Positions 27,138 to 36,728 of a stretch of 64,000 bases of DNA are shown here, in pieces. The stretch covers positions 558,001 to 622,000 of the forward strand of contig CAWIVZ010000001.1 in the NCBI GenBank assembly GCA_963839645.1. Direction: 5' to 3'. Position numbers and translations under genes: made by a program. The notes under the pieces were generated by a model that was not told the DNA's origin, did not search any database, and saw only the letters and a program-made list of their open reading frames with translations. This DNA is from PALSA-911 sp963839645. GTDB taxonomy: Bacteria > Pseudomonadota > Alphaproteobacteria > Acetobacterales > Acetobacteraceae. The stretch's first letter is position 1; each line of letters starts with the position of its first letter.

Positions 27138-27833
27138 TCACCGCCGCAACACGGCGGACCGGCCCGGCCGTCGCACCTCCCAGCCAAGCCGCTCCAACTC
27201 CGGCGTTTCCTCCTCCGTCTGCGGATAGCCGAGGCAGAAATAGCCGATGAAGATCCAGTCCGCCGGCACCTCCAGCACCGCCTTGATCGTCTCCGGCTCG
27301 AGGATCGACACCCAGCCCACCCCAAGCCCCGCCGCCCGCGCCGCCAGCCAGAGCGTATGCACGGCCATCACCGCCGAATAGGAAGTGGTCTCCGGCATGG
27401 TTTCGCGCCCCAGGCCGTGCCCCTGGCGCGGATCAGGCTCGGCGAACACCGCGAGGTGACAGGGCGCCTCATCCAGACCCGCCAGCTTCAGGCGCGCATA
27501 GCTGGCCGCTCGTTGGGTGTCCTGGCTGGCAAGGGCGGCGGCGTTGCACGCCTCGAAATTGGCCCGCACGGCGGCACGGCGGCCGGGATCATCGACCACA
27601 ACCAACCGCCACGGCTGGCTCAATCCCACGGACGGGGCCAGGTCCGCCATATCCAGCAGCCGGTCCAGAAGACCGGCTGGCACAGGCTCGGGACGAAAGC
27701 GGCGAACGTCCCGCCGCCAGCGGAACAGCTCCAAAAGCTGCGCGCCAAAGGCCTCATCGAATACCGGGCCTGTCGTCCCGTGACTATCTGCTGTCGTCAT
27801 CCCCGGGGTTCTACGACGCCGAACCATGGACAT
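27138..27833 (-). CDS. bluB: 5,6-dimethylbenzimidazole synthase (BluB)
   Basis: 231 residues (220 from the later ATG at 27800). A nitroreductase-fold protein with BluB features: FRWRRDVRRFRPEPVP binds FMN phosphate, SVGLSQPWRLVVV, GLGRETMPETTSYSAVMA with the Ser loop, and GVGWVSILEPETI. BluB uses oxygen to break down reduced FMN into dimethylbenzimidazole, the lower ligand of vitamin B12. No cob genes lie near. It is convergent with the preceding hypothetical gene (31 bp). Confidence 0.85.
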   Translation of the reverse strand: MSMVRRRRTPGMTTADSHGTTGPVFDEAFGAQLLELFRWRRDVRRFRPEPVPAGLLDRLLDMADLAPSVGLSQPWRLVVVDDPGRRAAVRANFEACNAAALASQDTQRAASYARLKLAGLDEAPCHLAVFAEPDPRQGHGLGRETMPETTSYSAVMAVHTLWLAARAAGLGVGWVSILEPETIKAVLEVPADWIFIGYFCLGYPQTEEETPELERLGWEVRRPGRSAVLRR

Positions 27834-27895
27834 GCGAGGGTGCAGCCCACCAAGACCCCAGGGATGGAATTCCGTGAGGAAACCCCGTCCCGCGC

Positions 27896-28660
27896 CTACA
27901 CCCCACCCGTCACATCGATCGTCAGCCCGGTCACGAAATCCGCCTCATGCGAGGCCAGGAAGCAGATCACCCCCGCCTGGTCCTTCGCCTGCGCCACCCG
28001 GCGCAACGGCGTGCGGGCGATCTCGGCGGCCTGCGCCTCGGGGTCACGCTGTTCCCAATGCGGGCGGATGCGTTCCGTCAGCGTCAGGCTCGGCGCGATG
28101 GCGTTCACGTTCACCCCGTGCGGACCGAGCTCCAGGGATAGTTTCTTGGTGAACGCAATGATCCCGCCCTTTGCCGCGGCATAGGCGCTGCTGCTCGATA
28201 CACTCAGGCCGCGTCCGGCGATCGATGCCAGATTGATAATTTTCCCCGCACCCTGGCGCGCCATGATCGGTGCGACGGCGTGGCAGAACAAGAAAGTGCC
28301 ATCCAGGTTGAAGGCAATGATCTTCTGCCATTCCTCCAGCGTCAGCTCCTCCGTCGTCGCCGCCGGGCGGGAAATGATCGTGCTGCCGCCGACGGCATTG
28401 ACCAGAACGTCGATCCGGCCGAACTCGGTCACGACGCCGGCCACCAGCGCATCCACCTGGGCCTGGTTCAGCGCATCCACCAGCCGCCCATGCGCCCGTC
28501 CGCCATCCAGGCGCAAATCGTCCACCAGCGCATCCAGCCGGCCCTGGTTGTTGTCCACCGCGACAATGATCGCGCCCTCGCGCGCCATGATTTCCGCCGT
28601 TGCCTTGCCGATGCCGCTGGCCGCGGCGGTGATGACGGCGACCTTGTCCGTGAAGCGCAT
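27896..28660 (-). CDS. SDR family NAD(P)-dependent oxidoreductase
   Basis: 254 residues, classical short-chain dehydrogenase. VAVITAAASGIGKATA is the Gly-rich cofactor loop, VDNN suggests NAD preference, VLVNAVGG replaces NNAG, Ser in INLASIAGRG, catalytic SSAYAAAKGG (YxxxK), and NAIAPSLTLT after it. The ending DFVTGLTIDVTGGV is typical. The substrate is unknown. It follows the alpha/beta hydrolase gene by 49 bp on the same strand. Confidence 0.88.
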   Translation of the reverse strand: MRFTDKVAVITAAASGIGKATAEIMAREGAIIVAVDNNQGRLDALVDDLRLDGGRAHGRLVDALNQAQVDALVAGVVTEFGRIDVLVNAVGGSTIISRPAATTEELTLEEWQKIIAFNLDGTFLFCHAVAPIMARQGAGKIINLASIAGRGLSVSSSSAYAAAKGGIIAFTKKLSLELGPHGVNVNAIAPSLTLTERIRPHWEQRDPEAQAAEIARTPLRRVAQAKDQAGVICFLASHEADFVTGLTIDVTGGV

Positions 28661-28709
28661 GCTGTTTCCCCCGTTATCGCCTGCCGGCGACCGTTCTTTG
28701 GAGAAAACG

Positions 28710-29582
28710 CTAGATGAACCGTTTCACCGCGTCCAGGAACACATCCAGCCGGTCGTGATGCACCCAATGCCCGGCCCCCTCCACCGAGAGCACCTCGGCG
28801 GTCTTGAATGTGGCCAGCCTGCCGTCCGTGGCAGGGTTCGTCGCCCAGCTCTCCGTGCCATAAACCAGCAAGGCCGGACAGGTGATGCGCGCCCATAGCG
28901 CCGCGATGGCATCCCGGGTCATGTCGTACGGCGGCCAGACACGCACGTAGTTGTCGAACTTCCAGCTATAGGTGCCATCCTCGTTCTGGTTGACGCCGTG
29001 CTGCGTCAGATGCCGCGCCTGCTCCGGCGACAGGTGCTTGTTCTCGTCCTGCATCCGCTTCAGCGCGTCCTCGATCGTCGGGTAGCGGCGCGGCAGGCGG
29101 GCGGACAGGGTGCGCTGCTCGTCGATCCAGTCGCGGATGCGGGCGTCGACGGGCTTCTCCGCATCCTTCTGCATCATCCGCCGCGAAGGACCCAGGCCCT
29201 CGATCGCCACCAGCCGGCGCATCGTTTCCGGGTAGATGCCGGCATAGCGCAGCGAGATATTGCCGCCCAGCGAATGGGCCACGATGGTCACCGGCGCCAG
29301 CTTCTGCTGATGGATCAGCTGCGCCAGGTCATACACGTAGTTCGCCATCGGATACTGCCCGTCGGTCGGCCAGTCGCTGTCGCCGTGGCCGCGCAGATCG
29401 GGGGCGATGACGTGCCAGTCCCGGCACAATTCGGCGGCCACCCAGTCCCAGTTGCGGCAATGGTCCCGCCCGCCATGCAGCAGGATCAGCGGCGGCGCGT
29501 CCGGGTTGCCCCAGTCGACATAATGCAGCCGCAGCCGCTGGGAGACGTAGAAGCGGGAAGTCGGGCCCGCGCTGGAAGAAAT
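28710..29582 (-). CDS. Alpha/beta hydrolase (start uncertain)
   Basis: Serine hydrolase with PLILLHGGRDHCRNWDW (oxyanion loop), VTIVAHSLGGNISLRYAG (nucleophile Ser), YGTESWATNP (acid) and VEGAGHWVHHD (His). An in-frame GTG occurs at 29441, but the conserved N-terminal strand TSRFYVSQRLRLHYVDWGN lies upstream of it and is clearly part of the protein. The frame is open to beyond 29630 without ATG, GTG or TTG; an ATT at 29582 would give 290 residues, the usual length. A small indel at the 5' end is an equally good explanation. Confidence 0.75.
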   Translation of the reverse strand: MSSSAGPTSRFYVSQRLRLHYVDWGNPDAPPLILLHGGRDHCRNWDWVAAELCRDWHVIAPDLRGHGDSDWPTDGQYPMANYVYDLAQLIHQQKLAPVTIVAHSLGGNISLRYAGIYPETMRRLVAIEGLGPSRRMMQKDAEKPVDARIRDWIDEQRTLSARLPRRYPTIEDALKRMQDENKHLSPEQARHLTQHGVNQNEDGTYSWKFDNYVRVWPPYDMTRDAIAALWARITCPALLVYGTESWATNPATDGRLATFKTAEVLSVEGAGHWVHHDRLDVFLDAVKRFI

Positions 29583-29743
29583 GGCCTGGAAGCGATGGAG
29601 GGGATGGCTGGCATGGTCCTGCGATCCATTCGGAGGGATTGTATGGTTTCCTGTAGCGGATCGGACCGCAAGCGGGAAACCTCTGGCCAGATCGCGGCTC
29701 GCGCGGCAAGAAGGGCCGCACGAACAGCAAGGGCCAGCCAGCT

Positions 29744-30556
29744 TTGTCCGTCAGCCGTTTTCTGACCTATCTCGGCTTCGCCGCCTGGGTGTCGGTCTGC
29801 GCCGCCGCGCCGGAATTCATCTGGCAGGGATTGCTGTCGCTGATCGGCCATTTCTCGCGGCAGAACGTCTACGCCATCGTTCTGATCGGCCTGATCCTGA
29901 CGGTTTTCGTCGAACCGATCCTGGAGCGGGCGCGCGAGGGGCGCTGGACCCCCGAACACCGCAACACCCGCAGCCTGCTGTTCACCGCCCCGGTCGCCTT
30001 CACCTTCGGCATAATCGCGGTGGGGCTGCATGAATGCATGACCGCCTTCCTCGGCGCCGGACATGCGCCACCCGATGAAGGCGTGGCCAACGCCGTCCGG
30101 TTGATCCTCGAATGGGCCTTTATTCCACTGGCGGTAACGCTGGCCTGGTTCGGCGCCCGGCTGACCGGCCGCCTGCCGCTGATCGCCGCCGCCATCGCCG
30201 CCATCTGGATCCTCGGCATCGGCTGGTATTACGGCTGGTCAGTCCACGACATCGTCATGACGAGCCTCCCCTGCATCGCCATCATCCCCCTCGGCCAGCG
30301 CTACATCCGGCGCAACTGGCACGAGACCACCTTCCGGAACCTGGCCATCGGCCTGGCCGGTTTCATGGTCACCTGGCAGTTGCTGGCGCTGCTGTTGCAG
30401 GCGGCGCTGCGGACGGCCGGGGTAACCGGCACCCCCTTCTACGAACTGACGGATCTCGGCGACGATTTCCGCTTCTACCTGGGCTGGGCCATCGGGCTGG
30501 TCCTGGCGCCGAACCCGGTGCCGGCCGACGCCCGCCGCGATGGCGGCCGATCCTGA
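29744..30556 (+). CDS. Hypothetical multi-pass membrane protein
   Basis: 270 residues with TTG as apparent start. About six hydrophobic segments are visible (near residues 8-30, 43-58, 85-100, 122-140, 152-170, 200-225). Short charged loops include ILERAREGRWTPEHRN and QRYIRRNWHETTFRN. No family is recognised and no catalytic motif is seen. The start is poorly supported: no clear ribosome-binding site precedes it and the region upstream overlaps the divergent hydrolase's uncertain 5' end. Confidence 0.55.
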   Translation: MSVSRFLTYLGFAAWVSVCAAAPEFIWQGLLSLIGHFSRQNVYAIVLIGLILTVFVEPILERAREGRWTPEHRNTRSLLFTAPVAFTFGIIAVGLHECMTAFLGAGHAPPDEGVANAVRLILEWAFIPLAVTLAWFGARLTGRLPLIAAAIAAIWILGIGWYYGWSVHDIVMTSLPCIAIIPLGQRYIRRNWHETTFRNLAIGLAGFMVTWQLLALLLQAALRTAGVTGTPFYELTDLGDDFRFYLGWAIGLVLAPNPVPADARRDGGRS

Positions 30557-30717
30557 TCCGCAGCGCCGAATTTAATTGCATCGCGTGTCGAAACGGTACA
30601 GCCTGTGGCGCAGTCGCTCGTTGCGGCCGGCTAGTCCCGGAACAGAACGTGCGGATGCCTTCCTGACAAGAATACGCTGGCCGCAGACGAATAGAGTCAG
30701 AAAAGCAGGAGAACGGT

Positions 30718-31413
30718 ATGCGCTACCGATCCATCCTCCGCCCGCTTGCCGGGCTGTTTGGCCTCGCCGGCCTGTTCCAGCTCCTCGCCGCGGGTCCAGC
30801 CAGCGCGTCGGTGATATCCCCGACCCCGACGCTGCCGGTGATCGATGTGCCGTTCACCTCGCCCGTGGGCGCCGGATGCTTCCCGGCAGCCGGCGTCTGC
30901 ATCACCTCCGGGGCCATCATGCTGACCACCCCGGTATCCTCCGTCTTCAACGCCATGGGCCAGGACATCGTTACCGGCGGGGTGTTCACGGGGATCATCA
31001 CGACGCTCGCCCACGTGCCGATCGGCCCGGTGACACTGACGGGTTCGGTCGGGCAGGAGGTGATGGGCCGCACCTTCTCGTCGGAAACCGGCGTGTGGTC
31101 CACGGAAGTCACCGCGCTGTCGCTCGGCGGACCGGTGCTGGGGCATACGCTGTCCATGACACTGGACACGGCATCGCCTTCGACGGGATCGACGTCGATC
31201 GCCCCCATTGCTGTTGGAAACACGACGGAATTCCGGATCGACAGCTTCTTCGACGTTTTCGTCGAGCTTTCGCTGGACAGCATCCCGCCGCTGGAAACCG
31301 GACGCGGTCCGCTGCGCTTCGTGCTGACGCCCGAGCCAGGCGGCTTCCTCGTGCTGGCCTCGGCCCTGGCCGGCCTGTTGGCGATCCGCCGCCGGGCCTG
31401 CAAGCCGCGCTGA
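30718..31413 (+). CDS. PEP-CTERM sorting-domain protein
   Basis: 231 residues. An N-terminal signal peptide (YRSILRPLAGLFGLAGLFQ, cleavage near ASA-SV at about 32) is followed by a Thr/Ser/Gly/Val-rich beta domain without known enzyme motifs. The C-terminus is a PEP-CTERM tag: TPEPGGFLVLASALAGLLA then a basic RRRACKPR tail. Such proteins are cleaved by an exosortase and exported in exopolysaccharide-producing bacteria. GGAG lies 8 bp before the ATG. A second PEP-CTERM protein is at 47421. Confidence 0.8.
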   Translation: MRYRSILRPLAGLFGLAGLFQLLAAGPASASVISPTPTLPVIDVPFTSPVGAGCFPAAGVCITSGAIMLTTPVSSVFNAMGQDIVTGGVFTGIITTLAHVPIGPVTLTGSVGQEVMGRTFSSETGVWSTEVTALSLGGPVLGHTLSMTLDTASPSTGSTSIAPIAVGNTTEFRIDSFFDVFVELSLDSIPPLETGRGPLRFVLTPEPGGFLVLASALAGLLAIRRRACKPR

Positions 31414-31444
31414 CGACCGGCATTAAGCGCGCGGCGCCGATGGA

Positions 31445-31657
31445 TCAGTCGCCGAGCGGCGTCTTCCATTCCAATGCGGTGTCGGGCTTGGCGGGATCGT
31501 CGGGAACGGTTTGCCCGATCACCATCGTCACGCCGGCCGGCGGGGTGTCGACATAATCGGCCACCGCCCGCCGGACGGGATCGCTCGACAAAACGGCCGT
31601 CACAGCGGCCAATACCAGGGTCAAATACAGCAGCAACGCGTCGGTCCGCCCTCGCAT
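31445..31657 (-). CDS. Small hypothetical membrane-anchored protein
   Basis: 70 residues. One N-terminal membrane helix (ALLLYLTLVLAAVTAVL, about 7-24) and a short polar tail ending ALEWKTPLGD. It lies between the PEP-CTERM gene (convergent) and typA, same strand as typA. GGAGG precedes the ATG by about 5 bp, which supports translation. No family recognised. Confidence 0.5.
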   Translation of the reverse strand: MRGRTDALLLYLTLVLAAVTAVLSSDPVRRAVADYVDTPPAGVTMVIGQTVPDDPAKPDTALEWKTPLGD

Positions 31658-31797
31658 CCCGGGCCTCCTTCAGATTGCCCGCAAGATGGCAAAGGCCGGC
31701 GCATTCTTCTGTGACCCGGTTCACAAGACATGAAAAAGGCCGCCCTGTTTCCAGGGCAGCCCGTTCATTTCTCCGTCGCCTGCAGCAGATCGCCAGC

Positions 31798-33633
31798 TCA
31801 GGCCGCCGCCTCGGCATCCACCGAACGCTTCTCGGCCCGCTTGCGGGCGTTGGGGTCCAGATGGCGCTTGCGCAGGCGGATGGCGCTGGGGGTCACCTCC
31901 ACCAGTTCGTCTTCCTCGATATAGGCGATCGCCTGTTCCAGGCTCATGCGGCGCGGCGGGATCAGCAGCATCGCGTCGTCCTTGCCGGCGGCACGGACAT
32001 TGGTCAGCTTCTTTTCCTTGATCGGGTTCACGTCCAGATCGCTTTCCCGCGAATGCTCCCCCAGGATCAGGCCCTCATAGACCTTGTCGCCGGGGTTCAC
32101 GAACAGCGTGCCGCGTTCCTGGATATAGAACAGCGCGTAATGGATGGCCTCGCCCGGCTCGGTGGAGATCAATGACCCGTTGCGGCGGCCCTCGATCGGG
32201 CCCTTCCAGGGACCATACCCGGCGAACATCCGGTTCATGATGCCCGAGCCGCGCGTATCGGTCAGGAATTCGCCGTGGTAGCCGATCAGCCCGCGCGACG
32301 GGATGTGGAAGGTCAGGCGCACCTTGCCGCCGCCGGACGGGCGCATGTCCTGCATCTCGCCCTTGCGGCGGCTCATCTTCTCCACCACCACGCCGGAATA
32401 GGGCTCGTCCACGTCGACCAGCACCTCTTCCATCGGCTCCTCGCGCTCGCCGGTTTCCGGGTTCTTGCGGGTCAGCACGCGGGGGCGGCCGATGCACAGC
32501 TCGAAACCCTCGCGGCGCATCTGCTCGATCAGCACGCCGAGCTGAAGCTCGCCACGGCCGGCGACCTCGAAGGCGTCCGTCTCGTTGCTCTCGGTCACCT
32601 TGATGGCGACGTTGCTTTCGGTCTCGCGCAGCAGGCGATCACGGATCTGGCGCGAGGTGACCTTCTTGCCCTCGCGGCCGCCGAGCGGACCGTCATTGAC
32701 GCGGAAGGTCATCGCCAGGGTCGGCGGATCGACCGGGGTGGCGTGCAGCGGCTCGGTCTGCTCGGGCGAGCAGACGGTATCGGGAATGGTGCCGTCGGTC
32801 AGGCCGGCCACGGCGATGATGTCGCCGGCCTGCGCTTCCTCCACCGGGATACGATCGAGGCCACGGAACGACATCAGCTTGGTCAGCCGGCCGGTTTCCA
32901 CCACGCTGCCATCGCTGCGCAGCACCTTCAGCGGCATGTTCACCCGCGCGGTGCCCTGCTCGATGCGCCCGGTCAGCACGCGGCCAAGGAAGTTGTCGTA
33001 GTCGAGGATGGAGGCGACCATCGCGAAGGGCAGGTCGGGCTTCACCGTGGGGGCCGGCACATGGCGCACCACCAGGTCGAACATGGCGGACAGGTCCTTG
33101 CGCGGACCGTCCATCGTCTCGTCCGCCCAGCCCTGGCGGCCGGAGGCATACAGCATCGGGAAATCGAGCTGGTCGTCGTCCGCGCCCAGGGCGGCGAACA
33201 GGTCGAACACCTCGTTGTGCACCTCGTCGGCGCGCGAATCCTGACGGTCGACCTTGTTGACCACGACGATCGGGCGGATGCCCTGGGCCAGCGCCTTGCC
33301 GACCACGAACTTGGTCTGCGGCAGCACGCCCTCGGCGGCATCCACCAGCACGATCGCGCCGTCCACCATGTTCAGGATGCGCTCCACCTCGCCGCCGAAA
33401 TCGGCATGGCCGGGGGTGTCGATGATGTTGATGCGGATGTCTTTCCACACCACCGAGGTGCACTTGGCCAGGATGGTGATGCCGCGCTCACGCTCCAGGT
33501 CGTTGCGGTCCATGGCGCGCTCGGCCACGACCTGATGGTCGCGGAAGGTACCGGACTGGCGCAGCAGCTGGTCGACGAGCGTGGTCTTCCCATGATCGAC
33601 ATGGGCGATGATCGCGATATTGCGGATATCCAT
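31798..33633 (-). CDS. typA: Translational GTPase TypA/BipA
   Basis: 611 residues from the ATG at 33633; longer upstream frames lack homology. IAHVDHGKTTLVDQLL (G1), GITI (G2), DTPGHADFGGEVER (G3), NKVDR (G4), then domains II, III and V and the BipA-specific C-terminal domain (GDKVYEGLILGEHSRESDL, RKRHLDPNARKRAEK). It binds the ribosome like EF-G/LepA and helps 50S assembly and growth under stress. Divergent from an SDR gene. Confidence 0.95.
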   Translation of the reverse strand: MDIRNIAIIAHVDHGKTTLVDQLLRQSGTFRDHQVVAERAMDRNDLERERGITILAKCTSVVWKDIRINIIDTPGHADFGGEVERILNMVDGAIVLVDAAEGVLPQTKFVVGKALAQGIRPIVVVNKVDRQDSRADEVHNEVFDLFAALGADDDQLDFPMLYASGRQGWADETMDGPRKDLSAMFDLVVRHVPAPTVKPDLPFAMVASILDYDNFLGRVLTGRIEQGTARVNMPLKVLRSDGSVVETGRLTKLMSFRGLDRIPVEEAQAGDIIAVAGLTDGTIPDTVCSPEQTEPLHATPVDPPTLAMTFRVNDGPLGGREGKKVTSRQIRDRLLRETESNVAIKVTESNETDAFEVAGRGELQLGVLIEQMRREGFELCIGRPRVLTRKNPETGEREEPMEEVLVDVDEPYSGVVVEKMSRRKGEMQDMRPSGGGKVRLTFHIPSRGLIGYHGEFLTDTRGSGIMNRMFAGYGPWKGPIEGRRNGSLISTEPGEAIHYALFYIQERGTLFVNPGDKVYEGLILGEHSRESDLDVNPIKEKKLTNVRAAGKDDAMLLIPPRRMSLEQAIAYIEEDELVEVTPSAIRLRKRHLDPNARKRAEKRSVDAEAAA

Positions 33634-33902
33634 AGGATTAGGTCCTCGGGGGTCGAGCTGGCTAGGTCGCTCATGCGAAGCAGGAATAGGGCGCGCGGAC
33701 GAATGGCTGCGCTGCACCCATGTTGCGGCGCACCCATAAACCGCCGGACGGCCGGAAGCGAGCCAAAACCGCACGGTCATCGCAGTTTCATATCAGCCGC
33801 GCCGCAGGCGCAGGCGGGGCCGGTTGGCCGGACGCGCCATCCGGGCATAGGCTGGCGGCAGAAACGCCGGACAACCGGCGGGAAGCCAGGGGAAGAAACG
33901 TC

Positions 33903-34739
33903 ATGGCCACAGGTAATCGGGTCGCCATCATCACCGGCGCCGCCGGCGGCATCGGCCAGGCGCTGTCGCGCGAATTCGTCCGCGCCGGCTGGCAGATCGG
34001 GATCACCGACGTCAACCGCGCGGCGCTGGAAACCCTGGCCGGAACCCTGGGCGGCAACGCCCTGGCGGTGCCCGCCGACGTATCGGACCCCGCGTCCTGC
34101 GTCGCGCTGGTGGACCGGGTGCGCGGCCATTTCGGCGGCCTGCACGCCGTGGTGAACAACGCCGCGCTCGGCATGGGCCTGGTGCGGCAGGACCATTTCA
34201 ACCATCAGGTGCAGATCGAGGACATCACCACCGAAACCTGGCAGCGCTTCATGGCGGTCAACCTGTCCGGGCCGTTCTTCATGGCGAAAGCCGCCATGCC
34301 CGGCTTCCGGGCGCAGAAATCTGGCCGCATCATCAACGTCACCACCAGCTTCCTGACCATGCTGCGCGGCGGGTTCTCGCCCTATGGCCCGGCCAAGGCG
34401 GGGCTGGAGGCCTGGAGTGCCAGCCTGTCGGCCGAACTGAAGGACACCGGCATCACGGTAAACGTGGTCGTGCCCGGCGGCCCGACCGACACCCCGATGG
34501 TCCCGGCCGAAAGCGGCTATTCGCGGCAAAGCCTGATCCGGCCGGAGCAGCTCGCCCCGCCGATGCTGTTTCTGTGCAGCGAGGAAGGCGGCGCGGTCAC
34601 CGGGCGCCGCTTCGTCGCCGCCAACTGGGACGCCCTGCTCGGCCCGGCGCAAGCGGCGGAAAAGTCGGGAGCGCCGATCGGCTGGCCGGAACTGGCCCGC
34701 GCGACCGCGGTGTTCCCGGGCGGTCCGCCGGCCGTCTAG
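33903..34739 (+). CDS. SDR family oxidoreductase
   Basis: 278 residues. VAIITGAAGGIGQALSRE is the cofactor loop, TDVNRAAL suggests NAD, VVNNAALGMG replaces NNAG, INVTTSFLTML carries the catalytic Ser/Thr region, and SPYGPAKAGLEAW is YxxxK. A 25-residue C-terminal tail after VTGRRFVAANWD is longer than in most classical SDRs. Substrate unknown. GGGGAAG lies about 8 bp before the ATG. Confidence 0.86.
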   Translation: MATGNRVAIITGAAGGIGQALSREFVRAGWQIGITDVNRAALETLAGTLGGNALAVPADVSDPASCVALVDRVRGHFGGLHAVVNNAALGMGLVRQDHFNHQVQIEDITTETWQRFMAVNLSGPFFMAKAAMPGFRAQKSGRIINVTTSFLTMLRGGFSPYGPAKAGLEAWSASLSAELKDTGITVNVVVPGGPTDTPMVPAESGYSRQSLIRPEQLAPPMLFLCSEEGGAVTGRRFVAANWDALLGPAQAAEKSGAPIGWPELARATAVFPGGPPAV

Positions 34740-34743
34740 TGGT

Positions 34744-34844
34744 CCGATGCCAACGGGCACGTCAGCCCGTTGGCTGAATCGGCCCACAAAATCAAGCTAG
34801 TGCTCTGACGCATGCTGAACCATCCCAATCGGTCAGAGCACTAG
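34744..34844. terminator. Two strong hairpins between convergent SDR and PfkB genes
   Basis: Hairpin 1: 34749-34758 pairs exactly with 34765-34774 (10 bp, 6-nt loop), with outer pairing near 34744-34748 and 34778-34782. Hairpin 2: 34797-34809 pairs exactly with 34832-34844 (13 bp, 22-nt loop) and its right arm contains the kinase stop codon. The pair fills the gap between two converging genes and most likely acts as a bidirectional terminator. The sequences differ from the shell-and-core family. Confidence 0.6.
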
Positions 34845-35827
34845 CCCACGCTCGCGGCCAGTTCCTTCAGGTCGATCTGCGGCCGGGCGCCGTACTGGCT
34901 GATCGCCGCGGCCGCGGCGGCGCTGCCCAGCCGGCCGCACAATTCCAGGGGCTTGCCGGCGGTCAGGGCGGCCAGGAACCCGGCGGCATAGGCGTCGCCG
35001 GCACCGGTCGTATCCACGACCTCGGCCGGCTCCGCCTCGATCTCGAACGTATGCTCGGGCGTCAGGATCACGCTGCCGGCCTCGCTGCGCGTCAATGCGG
35101 CCAGGCCGACATCCTGGCGTGCCGCCTCGGCGGCCAGCGAGAACTCGTTCGCCTCGTACAGGCTGCAGATCTCCGCCTCGTTGGCGAACAGGATGTCCAC
35201 ATGTCCGGCCACCAGCTCACGGAACGCGCCGCGATGACGATCAACGCAGAAAGCGTCGGAAAGCGTCAAAGCCACCTTGCGCCCCGCGGCATGCGCGGCG
35301 GCGGCGGCGCGGTAGAAGGCGGCCTTCGCCGCCGGGGGGTCGAACAGATAGCCCTCCAGATAGGTGACCGCTGAATCCGCCACCAGCGCCTCATCCACAT
35401 CCGCCTCACCCAGCGTCACGCAGGCGCCCAGGAAGGTGTTCATCGTGCGCTGCGCATCCGGCGTCACCAGGATCAGGCAGCGCGCCGTCGGCGCCCCGCC
35501 GACCAGCGGCCGCGAGGGGAAATGCACGCCGCCGGCGGTGATGTCGTGGCGGAACACGCCGCCGAGCTGGTCGTCGGCCACCTTGCCGAAATAGGCGACC
35601 CTCGCCCCGAGCCCCGCCGCCACCGCCGCGGTATTCGCCGCCGACCCGCCGCTGGTCTCGATCCCCGGCGGCATCGCCGCATACAGCGCATCGGCCGAAG
35701 CGGCGTCGATCAGCGCCATGCCACCCTTGCGCATGTCATGCCTGGACAAAAACGCGTCATCGGTGCGGACAACCACATCGACGATCGCGTTGCCGATGCA
35801 CAGGATATCGAAACGCGTGGCGGTCAT
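34841..35827 (-). CDS. PfkB-family sugar/adenosine kinase
   Basis: 328 residues, ribokinase fold. ILCIGNAIVDVVVRTDD at the start, TSGGSAANTAAVAAGLG (signature 1), VLILVTPDAQRTMNTFLG, and VVDTTGAGDAYAAGFLAAL (signature 2 with the catalytic Asp and anion hole). The MRKGGMALIDA stretch and overall pattern resemble the alphaproteobacterial adenosine-kinase-like group, but substrate cannot be fixed from sequence alone. Its start is divergent from the EI24-like gene. Confidence 0.87.
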   Translation of the reverse strand: MTATRFDILCIGNAIVDVVVRTDDAFLSRHDMRKGGMALIDAASADALYAAMPPGIETSGGSAANTAAVAAGLGARVAYFGKVADDQLGGVFRHDITAGGVHFPSRPLVGGAPTARCLILVTPDAQRTMNTFLGACVTLGEADVDEALVADSAVTYLEGYLFDPPAAKAAFYRAAAAAHAAGRKVALTLSDAFCVDRHRGAFRELVAGHVDILFANEAEICSLYEANEFSLAAEAARQDVGLAALTRSEAGSVILTPEHTFEIEAEPAEVVDTTGAGDAYAAGFLAALTAGKPLELCGRLGSAAAAAAISQYGARPQIDLKELAASVG

Positions 35828-35912
35828 GGCAGAAACTCCCGATTGCTCCCGCCCGCCCTAACATCGCCGCACAAGACGGGCAACCGTCCCGCCCGACAGG
35901 AGAAGTCTCGGC

Positions 35913-36711
35913 ATGCCCCCCCGACCCGGCGATCCCGGCAACTTCGATCGCCACCCCCGTGCTGCGCCCGCTGGCACTGGCGATCGGACAGCTCGACGAC
36001 CGCGCCTTCGTGCTGGTGCTGCTGCAAAGCCTGGCGCTGTCGGCCCTGTGCTTCGCCGCAATCCTCGCCGGCGCCCTCTGGGCGGTGCACCGCACGGCCA
36101 ACCTGTCGGGCTGGCTGGCCTGGGCCGCCGACATCGCCGGCACCGTCGGCGCGTCGTTGCTCGCCTTCTGGCTGTTCCTGCCGGTGGCGGCGGCGATCGG
36201 CGCCTGCTTCATCGAAACCATCGCCCGCGCGGTGGAGCGCCGGCACTATCCCACCCTGCCGCCCGGCGAGGCGGCCCCCCTGGCCATACAGATCTGGGAC
36301 GGCATCGCCGTCGGGCTGAAGATCCTGGCGCTGAACCTGCTGGCACTGATCCCGGCCTTGCTGCTGCCCGGCATCGGCCTGTTCCTGGCCTGGGCGATCG
36401 GCGCCTACGCCATCGGACGCGGCCTGTTCGTGGCCGTGGCCATGCGGCGCATGCCCAGGCTGCAGGCCGAGGTGCTGTACCGCCGCCATCGCCCGCTCAT
36501 CCTGGCGCAAGGCGGCCTGATCGCGCTGGCATCCTACCTGCCGCTGCTGAACCTGCTGATCCCACTGATCGGCACCGCCGCCATGGTCCACGCACTGGAC
36601 CACATCCTCAGCGTCCGCCGCGCCATGAGCGAACCAATTGAGGGAGCCCGCGATCGCAAACGTGAACGTGACGCCGCCGGCCCAACCGTGATACCCCTCG
36701 GGCCTCATTGA
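35913..36711 (+). CDS. EI24/CysZ-like membrane protein (frameshift in C7 run at 35916-35922)
   Basis: ATG at 35913 has AGGAG upstream. Removing one C of the seven-C run joins MPPDPAIPATSIATPVL to the long frame LRPLALAIGQLDDRAFVL, 265 residues. About four to five membrane segments (near residues 40-65, 80-105, 140-170, 210-235) and the family pattern PLLNLLIPLIGTAAMVH match EI24 (CysZ-type) proteins. CysZ transports sulfate, but this group has many uncharacterised members and no cys gene lies nearby. The stop is 18 bp before the bactofilin start. Confidence 0.72.
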
Positions 36712-36728
36712 TCAGAGACGGAGCGCCA

